Part shown: positions 8,386 through 14,758 of the stretch, in pieces
Layout: each line of letters begins with the position of its first letter
How positions within the stretch are numbered: position 1 is the stretch's first letter
Origin: Acinetobacter sp. C26M
Lineage (GTDB): Bacteria > Pseudomonadota > Gammaproteobacteria > Pseudomonadales > Moraxellaceae
Direction of reading: 5' to 3'
Assembly: GCF_023702675.1 (NCBI RefSeq)
Contig: NZ_CP098478.1
Span: 2,046,001-2,110,000 of the forward strand
DNA length: 64,000 nucleotides
Program-made: the position numbers and the translations under genes
Notes under the pieces: model-generated
What the model saw: only the letters and a program-made list of their open reading frames with translations
Told to the model about the DNA's origin: nothing
The model's database searches: none

Positions 8386-8592
8386 ATGAAAAAATCAGAC
8401 TTATCAAAAACTTATAGAGTTCGTGGGGAATTCGTAGAGTCGATTAAAGAAAAATCACTTGATTTTATTATCGAAACTAAAGAGAGAATTGAAGAAGCAG
8501 ACATAATTAATGCCTTGATTTACAAGCATTTAAAAGACATTAGCGCAAAAGATGTAACAAAATATATCGAAGAAATAAAAAAAGCAGATTGA
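8386..8592 (+). CDS. Probable phage repressor (small ribbon-helix-helix-like), copy 1
   Basis: A 68-residue protein from ATG 8386. GAG lies 7 nt upstream of this codon, while an in-frame ATG at 8371 has no ribosome site. The sequence has a basic beta-like start (MKKSDLSKTYRVRGEFVE) and two helices (IKEKSLDFIIETKERIEEAD, then IINALIYKHL), the layout of ribbon-helix-helix repressors. It is the only phage gene on the plus strand and is divergent from the initiator, the position of rstR in CTX-phi. It has its own terminator at 8642. The repressor role is inferred from position and fold pattern. Confidence 0.6.
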   Translation: MKKSDLSKTYRVRGEFVESIKEKSLDFIIETKERIEEADIINALIYKHLKDISAKDVTKYIEEIKKAD

Positions 8593-8641
8593 TAATAAAC
8601 GTCGACCCAGAATACTAGGCACCAAAGATGAAAAATTAACT

Positions 8642-8666
8642 ATGCACCTCATTGGTGCATTTTTTA
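8642..8666 (+). terminator. Terminator of the phage repressor gene, copy 1
   Basis: ATGCACC (8642-8648) pairs with GGTGCAT (8654-8660) around TCATT, followed by TTTTT. It lies 50 bp after the repressor stop codon and reads in the same direction. Confidence 0.8.
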
Positions 8667-8697
8667 ATTACGCGAAAGTCTTAAATTTAAGACCATA

Positions 8698-8749
8698 GTC
8701 CACCACTAGAGATGGTGGACGAAAACTTCTGTCACGACATATTATGTCG
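8698..8749. other. Candidate rolling-circle origin hairpins, copy 1
   Basis: Two strong palindromes lie in the non-coding part of the replication module. GTCCACCA/TGGTGGAC (8698-8720) has a 7-nt loop. CGACATA/TATGTCG (8735-8749) has a single-base centre. Filamentous phage origins consist of such hairpins next to the gene II nick site, and both module copies carry them. The nick site itself cannot be identified from sequence alone. Confidence 0.45.
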
Positions 8750-8773
8750 CCCTCTCCCATGGCGAAATCTTAT

Positions 8774-8836
8774 TGTCGTCGTTCGGTCGGGTCGGTCTGT
8801 CGCTCCGCTCATCCTCCCTCCTCACTCCTCCGCTTC
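8774..8836. other. GC-rich TCG/CTCC-repetitive patch, copy 1
   Basis: In a strongly AT-rich module this 63-bp stretch is GC- and pyrimidine-rich. It is built from GTCG/GGTC words (TCGGTCGGGTCGGTCTGTCG) followed by CTCC words (CATCCTCCCTCCTCACTCCT). A 66-codon plus-strand reading frame crosses it but does not look like a protein. Its place between the putative origin and attP suggests an origin enhancer or packaging element; this is speculation. Confidence 0.4.
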
Positions 8837-8837
8837 G

Positions 8838-8987
8838 ATTTCGCATAATGAAGATTGATGTTAAATATCAATCGAGTGCAGCCGATAGCATTGCATTGTT
8901 GACATACAAAAAAAGCCGTGAAAATCACGGCTTTATTGGTATATCTAACACATTGATAAATAACATAATCTAGTTATTATGCGAAAT
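8838..8987. other. attP: Folded attP: two inverted Xer sites, copy 1
   Basis: The first site has XerC arm ATTTCGCATAA (8838-8848), a 7-bp spacer and XerD-like arm TGATGTTAAAT (8856-8866). The second, inverted, has XerD-like AAATAACATAA, spacer TCTAGTTA and XerC arm TTATGCGAAAT (8961-8987). On one strand the XerC arms and flanking base pair perfectly over 13 bp, then comes an unpaired bubble and an imperfect XerD stem. This is the architecture of the CTX-phi attP, which forms a hairpin on ssDNA and is used by XerC. The 94-nt interval contains a terminator hairpin. Confidence 0.7.
8908..8936 (-). terminator. Terminator of the leftward virion operon, copy 1
   Basis: AAAAGCCGTGA (8911-8921) pairs with TCACGGCTTT (8925-8934). 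Read leftwards the stem is followed by seven T. It stands inside the attP loop and would stop transcription coming from the virion genes and the repeat array before it enters the replication module. Confidence 0.75.
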
Positions 8988-9003
8988 CTCAGCATAAAAA
9001 TAT

Positions 9004-9416
9004 CCTGGATAAATTCACCTGGTGTAAGACCTGGAACCAGGTAAAAGCCCTGGATAAATTCACATGGTGTGAGACCTGGAACCAGGATAAAAGCCCTGGA
9101 TAAATTCACCTGGTGTGAGACCTGGAACCAGGATAAAAGCCCTGGATAAATTCACCTGGTGTGAGACCTGGAACCAGGATAAAAGCCCTGGATAAATTCA
9201 CCTGGTGTGAGACCAGGAACCAGGACAAAAGCCCTGGATAAATTCACCTGGTGTGAGACATGGAACCAGGATAAAAGCCCTGGATAAATTCACATGGTGT
9301 GAGACCTGGAACCAGGATAAAAGCCCTGGATAAATTCACCTGGTGTGAGACCAGGAACCAGGACAAAAGCCCTGGATAAATTCACCTGGTGTGAGACATG
9401 GAACCAGGATAAAAGC
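9004..9416. repeat. Nine-copy 46-bp tandem repeat rich in CCWGG
   Basis: Units begin at 9004, 9049, 9095, 9141, 9187, 9233, 9279, 9325 and 9371; the first lacks one base. Each starts CCTGGATAAATTCAC and ends GGATAAAAGC. Small variants recur as a higher-order pattern: units 5-6 and 8-9 share the CCAGGAACCAGGAC and ACATGG changes. A full unit holds four CCWGG (Dcm/EcoRII-type) words, about 32 in total, and small palindromes (CACC-T-GGTG, CCTGG-AA-CCAGG). The period is not a multiple of three and the frame is not conserved, so it is non-coding. Confidence 0.95.
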
Positions 9417-9438
9417 CCAGGCAAATCACTTGGGCTTT
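9411..9438 (-). terminator. Hairpin after the last phage membrane gene
   Basis: AAAGCCCA (9412-9419) and TGGGCTTT (9431-9438) form a stem with an 11-nt loop. Leftwards it is followed by only four T. It lies 27 bp beyond the stop of the last virion-module gene, so it may partly end that operon, with the stronger terminator at 8908 behind it. Confidence 0.4.
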
Positions 9439-9463
9439 GAACATATTCCCCATTATGCGAAAT
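9436..9463 (-). other. Internal dif-like Xer site at the repeat/virion module border
   Basis: The XerC arm TTATGCGAAAT (9453-9463) is perfect. The centre is TCCCCA. The XerD-like arm TTTGAACATAT (9436-9446) matches the dif arm ATTTAACATAA at 8 of 11 positions. It has the same orientation as dif and separates the repeat cassette from the virion genes. Confidence 0.5.
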
Positions 9464-9464
9464 C

Positions 9465-9593
9465 TCAGTAACCTTTTAATTCAAACAAACCAACAATTAA
9501 TGCCCATAAAAATACGAGAGCAGTAGCAACTACAACAATAGAAAAAAATACTATTAAAAACCAATCAAAAAGTGGAATATTTTGCCAATCCAT
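9465..9593 (-). CDS. Small inovirus membrane protein (42 aa)
   Basis: ATG at 9591-9593, TGA at 9465-9467, with GAGG 9 nt before the start. After a short polar head (MDWQNIPLFDW) nearly the whole protein is one hydrophobic segment (about residues 12-36), ending LFELKGY. It is the last gene of the leftward virion operon. Inoviruses encode several such single-span peptides as minor coat or assembly components, but I cannot assign this one. Its stop codon lies inside the XerC-arm repeat (9452-9468), so the cassette border coincides with the gene end. Confidence 0.6.
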   Translation of the reverse strand: MDWQNIPLFDWFLIVFFSIVVVATALVFLWALIVGLFELKGY

Positions 9594-9687
9594 TTTTTTA
9601 ACCTCTACGAACTATCAATAACTTAAGTGCATTTTTATTTTCTTCAGGTCAGGAGCACTCGGCTTGGAAGATGGAAGAAAATGCCAA

Positions 9688-9786
9688 TCACTTTAACTTT
9701 TCTTTGACGTAATCAAAGACTTGATCAAAACAAAAAAAGAAAGCCAAGATGATTACAGTTATCCCTAAAATATCTCCAGTTGTCAT
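9688..9786 (-). CDS. Small inovirus membrane protein (32 aa)
   Basis: The start ATG at 9784-9786 overlaps the stop of the upstream gene (ATGA). A longer reading to 9876 would only translate that gene's other frame. The peptide (MTTGDILGITVIILAFFFCF, then a charged tail DYVKEKLK) has one membrane span and a basic C-terminus, the build of small inovirus envelope proteins. No specific function can be given. A 94-bp gap follows before the next gene. Confidence 0.55.
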   Translation of the reverse strand: MTTGDILGITVIILAFFFCFDQVFDYVKEKLK

Positions 9787-10001
9787 AGCTCTATCCCCCC
9801 AGTAGCATTTGTATGAAAAATTGTTGTATGTCTTGTCTGCTGTGAATATAACATTGTACGCCCACAATAACGACATTCAACGTATTTCGAGGTGTAATCT
9901 TGCAAAAATCCGTAGACTACGCCTTGCGACCCTTCCGCACTGCTACAGGGACTCGCAATTCCCCTGAACGGCTTTTTTTGGTTACTTCTGCGATAGAACA
10001 T
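9783..10001 (-). CDS. Inovirus protein with C2H2-like zinc finger
   Basis: A soluble protein of 72 residues from the ATG at 9999-10001, which has AAAGG 7 nt upstream; a TTG at 10022 and an ATG at 10007 are alternatives. After a basic N-terminus (MFYRRSNQKKPFRG) the C-terminal half contains CRYC followed by H and H with spacing C-x2-C-x11-H-x4-H, close to a C2H2 zinc finger. It lies between zot and a coupled membrane peptide, in the assembly end of the operon. I do not recognise the family. A DNA- or RNA-binding role, for example in regulation or packaging, is possible. Confidence 0.6.
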   Translation of the reverse strand: MFYRRSNQKKPFRGIASPCSSAEGSQGVVYGFLQDYTSKYVECRYCGRTMLYSQQTRHTTIFHTNATGGIEL

Positions 10002-10039
10002 ATTCATGCCTTTAGTAATCAAAGGGAAATACTTTCAAA

Positions 10040-11338
10040 TCAAATTAAACCCTGTTGTTTAGCTTCTTGAATGCGGGCAATGTATTCAGCATCAAACTGT
10101 TTAACGTCCTGTTGTGGTTTCTGTTGTACCCGTACAGGTTGTTGCTGTTGATACTGTTGTTGCTCTTTACGGAAGTAATCGAAAGGACGTTCACCATCTT
10201 CAAGCCATCGTTTACAGACTTGTTGATTGACTTGTGGCATCAAATTACCCTGTTGATCTATTGCATGGTATTTACCAGCATATTTGATGCATCCTGACAC
10301 TCGTGGGAAATCAACATTGTTGAGCTGCTGAACAGGACTTGTAACCGTTGCATATGGGTCATTTGGATTGTAGTAAACGACATTAGTAATTTGAGTTTTA
10401 ATGCCATCACCTTGTTCTAATGTTTGGGGTTTCACTCGATCAAGCAAATCTTTGCACTGAGGAAGATATGCATTAGCTTGGTTACAGATTACCTTGTCAC
10501 CCGTATCAGGTTGTGTACCTTGGGTTTGCGCGACATGTTGTTGTTCTTTTTTGCCCCAAAAACCAAAGAAACCCGTATCCATAGAATTTTTTGTAGCCAA
10601 GCCAAAAATTGCCAAAGGGACTAATCCAAATGCGGCATATTTAAGCGGAAATGACTTCCTTACTTGATGGTTCTCACTGGAGACATAGAACTTGTATAAA
10701 TGCTTGGGATAACGCCACAAGGTCTTATTCAATGCTGTAGCAGCAGTTGAACGTGACCAAGATGTCATAGCTTCGCCAAATTCCCAAATAATAGCAGCAT
10801 CCATACCAAACTTACGCCGCATCACAAAATGCGTTGTAACAGACGCTAGAACGTCAGGATTAAGCTTAGAAGGTCTTTGAGTGATAAATATAATCTCAAT
10901 TCCATGATGACCATGCATGAGCAATGCACGTCCTATATCGCGTATTTCTTCTTTCTTACGTTCCAGTGCTTCTTTCTTACGCTTCTCTACAGTGGCTGTA
11001 TTTTCTTTAATTTTTGCAGGTGTGATATTGGGTTCACGATTTAAAACAGATAACAAATGATCGAATGGTGTTTCGTCAATCTTATAATTTTTTAAGAGAT
11101 CTTGTTCAGAGAATGCAGGATGCTCGTGAGCCTCATCCCAAATAAGAACAGATCCGTTAGGTAGATTACGCCAGTCATAAGGTTCGCCAATATCGGAACT
11201 AACAGAGATAACCCCCGGAATTTTTATACCAATAATGTTCGTGTAAACCTGACGACTTTTATTTAAATATTCATAGCAAAGCTCCATTGCTTTGAGTGTT
11301 TTACCTGTTCGAATTGGTGCAGATATTAGTAAACTCAT
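10040..11338 (-). CDS. zot: Zot/pI-like virion assembly ATPase
   Basis: Zot-family protein (432 residues), the inner-membrane ATPase that drives filamentous phage extrusion. Walker A is SAPIRTGKT near residues 6-14, and Walker B is SVLIWDEAHEH near residue 84. A lysine/glutamate-rich helix follows (about 108-150), and a single membrane segment lies near 228-245 (YAAFGLVPLAIFGLA). The C-terminal part is periplasmic, with a Gln-rich tail, rather than the toxin-like region of Vibrio Zot. The start overlaps the DUF2523 gene by 4 bp. No pIV-type secretin gene is visible, so export probably uses a host secretin. Confidence 0.93.
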   Translation of the reverse strand: MSLLISAPIRTGKTLKAMELCYEYLNKSRQVYTNIIGIKIPGVISVSSDIGEPYDWRNLPNGSVLIWDEAHEHPAFSEQDLLKNYKIDETPFDHLLSVLNREPNITPAKIKENTATVEKRKKEALERKKEEIRDIGRALLMHGHHGIEIIFITQRPSKLNPDVLASVTTHFVMRRKFGMDAAIIWEFGEAMTSWSRSTAATALNKTLWRYPKHLYKFYVSSENHQVRKSFPLKYAAFGLVPLAIFGLATKNSMDTGFFGFWGKKEQQHVAQTQGTQPDTGDKVICNQANAYLPQCKDLLDRVKPQTLEQGDGIKTQITNVVYYNPNDPYATVTSPVQQLNNVDFPRVSGCIKYAGKYHAIDQQGNLMPQVNQQVCKRWLEDGERPFDYFRKEQQQYQQQQPVRVQQKPQQDVKQFDAEYIARIQEAKQQGLI

Positions 11339-11619
11339 CCTCCAAACCTCCCGAGAAAGACTTTAGAAGTCTTAATGAAAGCAGCTAGTCCCAGTGCAGA
11401 AACAACGACACTGACAGCTTGAGGAATTTTTAAAATCGAAATTAAGCCAAGGAAATCAGCAGGCAAGCCATTAAATAGATGACCAATTTCAAGTTGGATA
11501 TTAGCGACAATGTCGTTAATCCAGTTATAAGTGACAAAAGCGAGACCCGCACCCAAAAGAAGTCGAGCCACAAGTGATGAAGCAAAAGCAGTTAAGATCG
11601 TTATAAGTAATGCAGGCAT
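11335..11619 (-). CDS. DUF2523 minor coat protein (pVI-like)
   Basis: A 94-residue, very hydrophobic protein placed directly before zot and after the adsorption protein, as pVI-like DUF2523 proteins are in inoviruses. Three hydrophobic segments can be seen: about 5-30, a middle amphipathic stretch, and 64-84 (AVSVVVSALGLAAFI). It ends with a short basic tail (KTSKVFLGRFGG). pVI caps the virion end together with pIII. The gene overlaps zot by 4 bp and touches the upstream gene by one base. Confidence 0.8.
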   Translation of the reverse strand: MPALLITILTAFASSLVARLLLGAGLAFVTYNWINDIVANIQLEIGHLFNGLPADFLGLISILKIPQAVSVVVSALGLAAFIKTSKVFLGRFGG

Positions 11620-12902
11620 TAGTCATCACTCCAAAGTATTCTTGCACATAAGTAGAGAACAAGAGCCATTAATAATTTAGATAGAGTTTCTAGTGGGGTA
11701 CAAAGTTTTGAATATTTAAATGTGTATTCAGTTTTAAGAAGTACTACTGTGCGATCAGCAGGACATTGGGGATTGTTTGGGTAATAGTTTTGATCGTAAA
11801 AATTAAAGAAATCTTTCGTAAATGCAGGAAGCTGCTTAAAAGGTGTTTCAGCATTCATTTCTGATGTATCTACTGAATCGGGCAACTCCTCACCAGTAGG
11901 ATTAATAACATTGTTCTCAACCGCGTCATCTAAATCATCAAGCCCATCATTGAATACAGAAAATAAATCTAAAATCTGAATAAAAGAATCTTCAAGAAAA
12001 TCCCCTAATAATGAAAATGCGTCTGATACATTCCAATTAAAATTATTTACTGACTCTACTATCGGGTCTTTATCTGTACATTGACCATCAATAAAAAAGT
12101 GATCCTTTGGGCATCTTTGATAGCAAGTACCATCAATTAAAAACTCATCGGAATTGCACAGGCTTTCACACTTAACATCTTCGTAATACGTAGAGCCAAG
12201 CTTTGTCTGATTAATTCTTATTTGTGTTCCTTGAGGACATGATGGATAAGGGCGACATTGGTAAAAATTAGGGTCGGCAAAATTAGAAGATCGATACTCC
12301 ATAGGAGTGCCTGGTAAAAATTGACTTGGATCTTTTTTGCAATAATTTGAACAGAAAGCCTTAAACGTAGCACCTGAAGGCGGAAGAATTGTTTCCATAC
12401 CTTGTTGTTCACATTTAGGGTCATAATCAATGCAAGTGCCTGTTTTAGTGTCAAGCATCTTATTTGAAGGGCATTTTTTTGCTAAACATTGCTCGCCAAT
12501 TTCGGGATTATCTACACGCCATTCTTTGTAAATCTCAGGACATGATTGGCACATGCCACGTAATAGCTTAAATCCCGAATCACAAGGTTTCTGACAGTTG
12601 AAATATAAAAAATTTCCTTCTGAATCATAGACACTACCTTTACCGAAACCCGTTGGACATGAATTGCAGTAAGCAGCATTAATAGAGCCGTTTTCTTTAT
12701 AGTATGTCTCTAACCATTCTCCTTCACCCTTGCACCCATAAACAGGGATAAAACACGTCTGATTTCCATTACAGGTCGTTGTACCCGATGAGCCAACTAT
12801 GTCAGCATCCCTATACGATTTAGCTCGTGACTCAGGATAATATTCACCTGCAAATGCATTAAATGAGAAGATGCATAGCAAAAAAGCAAGCAAGCACTTC
12901 AT
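11619..12902 (-). CDS. Cys-rich pIII-like adsorption protein A
   Basis: A 427-residue exported protein: signal peptide MKCLLAFLLCIFSFNAFA, then about 250 residues with many Cys-x2-Cys type pairs (CNSCPTGFGKG, CQSCPEIYKEW, CKKDPSQF), then an acidic linker (about 285-340). The C-terminal anchor contains QCPADRT, YTFKYSKLC and a final membrane span ending ILWSDD. Inovirus pIII has this plan: outer receptor-binding part, linker, C-terminal anchor in the virion tip. The C-terminal region parallels that of the gene upstream, with which it overlaps by 4 bp. The repeated Cys modules recall TspB-like proteins. Confidence 0.72.
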   Translation of the reverse strand: MKCLLAFLLCIFSFNAFAGEYYPESRAKSYRDADIVGSSGTTTCNGNQTCFIPVYGCKGEGEWLETYYKENGSINAAYCNSCPTGFGKGSVYDSEGNFLYFNCQKPCDSGFKLLRGMCQSCPEIYKEWRVDNPEIGEQCLAKKCPSNKMLDTKTGTCIDYDPKCEQQGMETILPPSGATFKAFCSNYCKKDPSQFLPGTPMEYRSSNFADPNFYQCRPYPSCPQGTQIRINQTKLGSTYYEDVKCESLCNSDEFLIDGTCYQRCPKDHFFIDGQCTDKDPIVESVNNFNWNVSDAFSLLGDFLEDSFIQILDLFSVFNDGLDDLDDAVENNVINPTGEELPDSVDTSEMNAETPFKQLPAFTKDFFNFYDQNYYPNNPQCPADRTVVLLKTEYTFKYSKLCTPLETLSKLLMALVLYLCARILWSDD

Positions 12903-13780
12903 GCTTTAATCACTATATAAGCAGCTACGATATAAGCGAAGATCATCACTAAATATGAAAACCAACTCAAAAAGTCGCAGATTTTTGAATAATCAAATTG
13001 ATAATTAATATTGTAATTCGGCAATGAAAGTACATTATTTGCAGGACATTGCGCAGAAGAAGTAAATAGACCAGAATCTAATTCCTTTGCTTCTGTTTCT
13101 TGAATTGGTACTTCTGCATTGAATGGTGAAGTATCTACATCACCCCAACCGCCATCGGGATTTGTACCACCAGTACCACCGCTTCTGATCTTGTCAGCAA
13201 TAGCAGTTAATTTATCAGAAATATCTTGTAGACCATCCTTGATTGCACCCAACGGGCCATCCATACGTTCGCCTAAATTATTAACACTGCCAGTAATATC
13301 AGCATTGGCATTATCTACAGCTTGAACAATTCGCTCTGTACGTAAATCATCACAATTTTGCGTTGCAGGGTCACATTCAGTATCAGGCTCATTATCTTTG
13401 CTTTTTGCGCAGATCTTCTGACCGTTAAAAGTACCTGAAACATAACCAGTTGGGCATTTTAAACCGTTGGGATTAGGACAAGAATCAACATTACACTCAA
13501 GTTCTGTCGGTTGCGGTTGCACTGGATCAGGGTTAGAACCATTACAATTTTCGCCCGTTGATGTAGCTGCACATGTTCCGACTTGACCTTCAATATCAAC
13601 GTCAACACATGAGTTTAGTTTGTATCGACAAGAGTTATTACATACATAGCTTTGTGTGGAATTAATAATTGAACTAGCTACAGATAAATCTTTGTTTATC
13701 CCTGATTGACATGTAGCTGCATAAAGATTTGCAGATAAAAAAAAAGCCACACACCCAAGTAGATATTTAAAAAAAATCAT
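12899..13780 (-). CDS. pIII-like adsorption protein B
   Basis: A 293-residue exported protein with signal peptide (cleavage near LYAA-TC) and a Cys-rich N-terminal part (about 23-145, with CNVDSCPNPNGLKC). A coiled-coil-like stretch follows (about 150-195), then a Gly-rich linker and a C-terminal anchor: QCPANNV, NYQFDYSKICDF and a span ending AAYIVIKA. The anchor resembles that of the next gene, so the two look like diverged paralogues sharing the virion-end module. Having two pIII-like genes in one phage is less usual; one may be the tip protein and the other a helper or alternative adhesin. Confidence 0.7.
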   Translation of the reverse strand: MIFFKYLLGCVAFFLSANLYAATCQSGINKDLSVASSIINSTQSYVCNNSCRYKLNSCVDVDIEGQVGTCAATSTGENCNGSNPDPVQPQPTELECNVDSCPNPNGLKCPTGYVSGTFNGQKICAKSKDNEPDTECDPATQNCDDLRTERIVQAVDNANADITGSVNNLGERMDGPLGAIKDGLQDISDKLTAIADKIRSGGTGGTNPDGGWGDVDTSPFNAEVPIQETEAKELDSGLFTSSAQCPANNVLSLPNYNINYQFDYSKICDFLSWFSYLVMIFAYIVAAYIVIKA

Positions 13781-13797
13781 AAAATCCCTCTAAATAA

Positions 13798-13869
13798 CTA
13801 CTTAAGCATGTGATAAAAAGCGAGTGCCATCACAAAAAGCTGTATCCAATTCCAATCTGATTCAGTCAT
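13798..13869 (-). CDS. Tiny inovirus coat peptide (23 aa)
   Basis: ATG 13867-13869 to TAG 13798-13800. The peptide MTESDWNWIQLFVMALAFYH plus three residues is one amphipathic/hydrophobic helix, like the pVII/pIX tip peptides of Ff phages, and sits between the major coat gene and the adsorption genes. The ribosome site is weak (GTGAG). Its short length makes the call moderate. Confidence 0.45.
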   Translation of the reverse strand: MTESDWNWIQLFVMALAFYHMLK

Positions 13870-13893
13870 CGTTTAGCACTCACTTAATGAAAG

Positions 13894-14127
13894 TTATTTG
13901 AAGAAACCAATAACCTTTCGAGCCGAGAAAATGACAATAACAATGCCTAGAATCCACAAAGCACCTGTTTCAATATCAGTCTTTGCAGTTGAGCCTGTTG
14001 TTGCTGTAGTAACATCCAAAGCATTCGCTTGAGTTGTCATTAGAGCAACACCAGTTAAAGCACCAGTACCAACCCCGAAACGTTTTAATGTTTCAAGACG
14101 TTTTTGTGTTTCTTTGTTAGCGTTCAT
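13894..14127 (-). CDS. Major coat protein (pVIII-like) precursor
   Basis: A 77-residue precursor from ATG 14125-14127, chosen because GGAG lies about 7 nt upstream; the longer reading frame has no ribosome site. A basic N-terminus (MNANKETQKRLETLKRFG) and a hydrophobic core end at TTQANA, a signal-peptidase site. The mature 41-residue part starts LDVTTATTGSTAK, then an acidic surface segment (TDIETG), one membrane span (ALWILGIVIVIFS) and a basic tail (ARKVIGFFK) that would contact DNA. This is the standard layout of inovirus pVIII and should be the most abundant virion protein. Confidence 0.85.
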   Translation of the reverse strand: MNANKETQKRLETLKRFGVGTGALTGVALMTTQANALDVTTATTGSTAKTDIETGALWILGIVIVIFSARKVIGFFK

Positions 14128-14147
14128 AAGAACTCTCCTTTTTAAAG

Positions 14148-14345
14148 TTATGCCCCAAACATTTTTCTTAATTGTTTGAGAGTAAAAACGACCATGAAAA
14201 TACCAATCATCCATAAAAGAAGACTGTTCTTGTCCGCAGTCGATAATTCAGGCAAAACACCGCTAGATTGGTAAATAACCCACTGGAGACATTCAAGACG
14301 CCCCGTTTGTGAATTAGTAACCAATTCATTGCAGAGATAAGCCAT
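14148..14345 (-). CDS. Small phage coat-type membrane protein (65 aa)
   Basis: A 65-residue protein: a polar N-terminal half with three Cys (MAYLCNELVTNSQTGRLECL), a membrane span (LLLWMIGIFMVVFTL) and a basic tail (KQLRKMFGA). The span-plus-basic-tail end resembles that of the major coat gene immediately downstream. It could be a second coat protein without a signal peptide. It lies 20 bp upstream of the coat start and 3 bp after the 95-residue gene. Confidence 0.65.
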   Translation of the reverse strand: MAYLCNELVTNSQTGRLECLQWVIYQSSGVLPELSTADKNSLLLWMIGIFMVVFTLKQLRKMFGA

Positions 14346-14348
14346 TCG

Positions 14349-14636
14349 TTACACCCGTTTGATTTTGTATTTACGAAGATTACAAAGCGTTTCGTAATCC
14401 TCTAACGGGTAATATTTGTCTTCAAAGCGATATAATTCTTGTTCGTAAGTACCAGACTGATAAGAAAAAGTGACCTGATTTGGTTTTTTCTTATCAGCAA
14501 TGCGATCAATAAAATCAGCAAGACGACTAAAGAAAAAAACACCGACCAATAAGCCCAAAAGAAACGCCCCCACTAGCAAAGGAACGAATGCATTAAGCAA
14601 TTCAAGCGCAAGTTGTGCGCGTTCAACCTCAGTCAT
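14349..14636 (-). CDS. Inovirus membrane protein (95 aa)
   Basis: Hydrophobic N-terminal half with one or two spans (LLNAFVPLLVGAFLLGLLVG, continuing FFFSRLADF). A charged cytoplasmic C-terminal half follows (IADKKKPNQVTF to YKIKRV). Its ATG overlaps the stop of the zinc-ribbon gene (ATGA), so both are translated together. Position early in the virion operon and topology suggest an assembly or minor structural role; the family is unknown to me. Confidence 0.65.
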   Translation of the reverse strand: MTEVERAQLALELLNAFVPLLVGAFLLGLLVGVFFFSRLADFIDRIADKKKPNQVTFSYQSGTYEQELYRFEDKYYPLEDYETLCNLRKYKIKRV

Positions 14637-14731
14637 TTTTTAGCCCCACAGGTGTAATAATGGACACAGTATTGAGCGTGAACCGTGAAGGTTTTACCGC
14701 ATTTCTTGCATTTATATTCAAACTGTGCCAT
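14633..14731 (-). CDS. Mini zinc-ribbon protein (32 aa)
   Basis: ATG 14729-14731 to TGA 14633-14635 with AGGTGA about 8 nt upstream. The 32 residues include CKKCGKTFTVHAQYC and a final YTCGAKK, giving a CxxC knuckle plus two further Cys and two His: a compact zinc ribbon. It is the first gene of the virion module after the dif-like site, so it could regulate the switch from replication to virion genes. The start overlaps no other gene, and the stop is coupled to the next one. Confidence 0.65.
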   Translation of the reverse strand: MAQFEYKCKKCGKTFTVHAQYCVHYYTCGAKK

Positions 14732-14758
14732 TATGATTATCACCTAAGTTATTGATTT

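Larger units (their letters stand above)
6159..8987. repeat. 2829-bp direct repeat, copy 1 (replication module)
   Basis: This segment recurs at 14770-17598, exactly 8611 bp away. All encoded proteins are identical, and no base difference was noticed in the stretches compared. Identity begins at the centre of the dif site (one base differs just before it, A6158 against T14769) and ends with the XerC arm GCGAAAT. The duplicated unit is therefore defined by Xer sites at both ends, not by homologous recombination at random points. Confidence 0.93.
8976..9468. mobile_element. Xer-bounded repeat cassette (dif-module-like)
   Basis: The 17-bp word ATTATGCGAAATCTCAG occurs at 8976-8992 and again at 9452-9468 in the same orientation, once on each side of the 46-bp repeat array. 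Each copy contains the XerC arm TTATGCGAAAT, and each is preceded by a XerD-like arm. The array therefore sits in a cassette bounded by Xer sites, like the dif modules of Acinetobacter plasmids. It is absent from the second replication-module copy's right flank. Confidence 0.55.

Noticed and set aside
8773..8973. 66-codon plus-strand reading frame across the phage non-coding region (and its copy at 17384-17584)
   Set aside because: It runs through the GC-rich patch, attP and a terminator hairpin, has Ser/Arg/Leu-rich chance composition and no ribosome site.
9004..9416. Plasmid-type iterons for replication initiation
   Set aside because: The array is outside the replication module and missing next to the second module copy, so it is not needed for the initiator. 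Other binding roles remain open.
8990..9440. CRISPR array
   Set aside because: The 46-bp units are contiguous and nearly identical over their whole length; there are no variable spacers and no cas genes.
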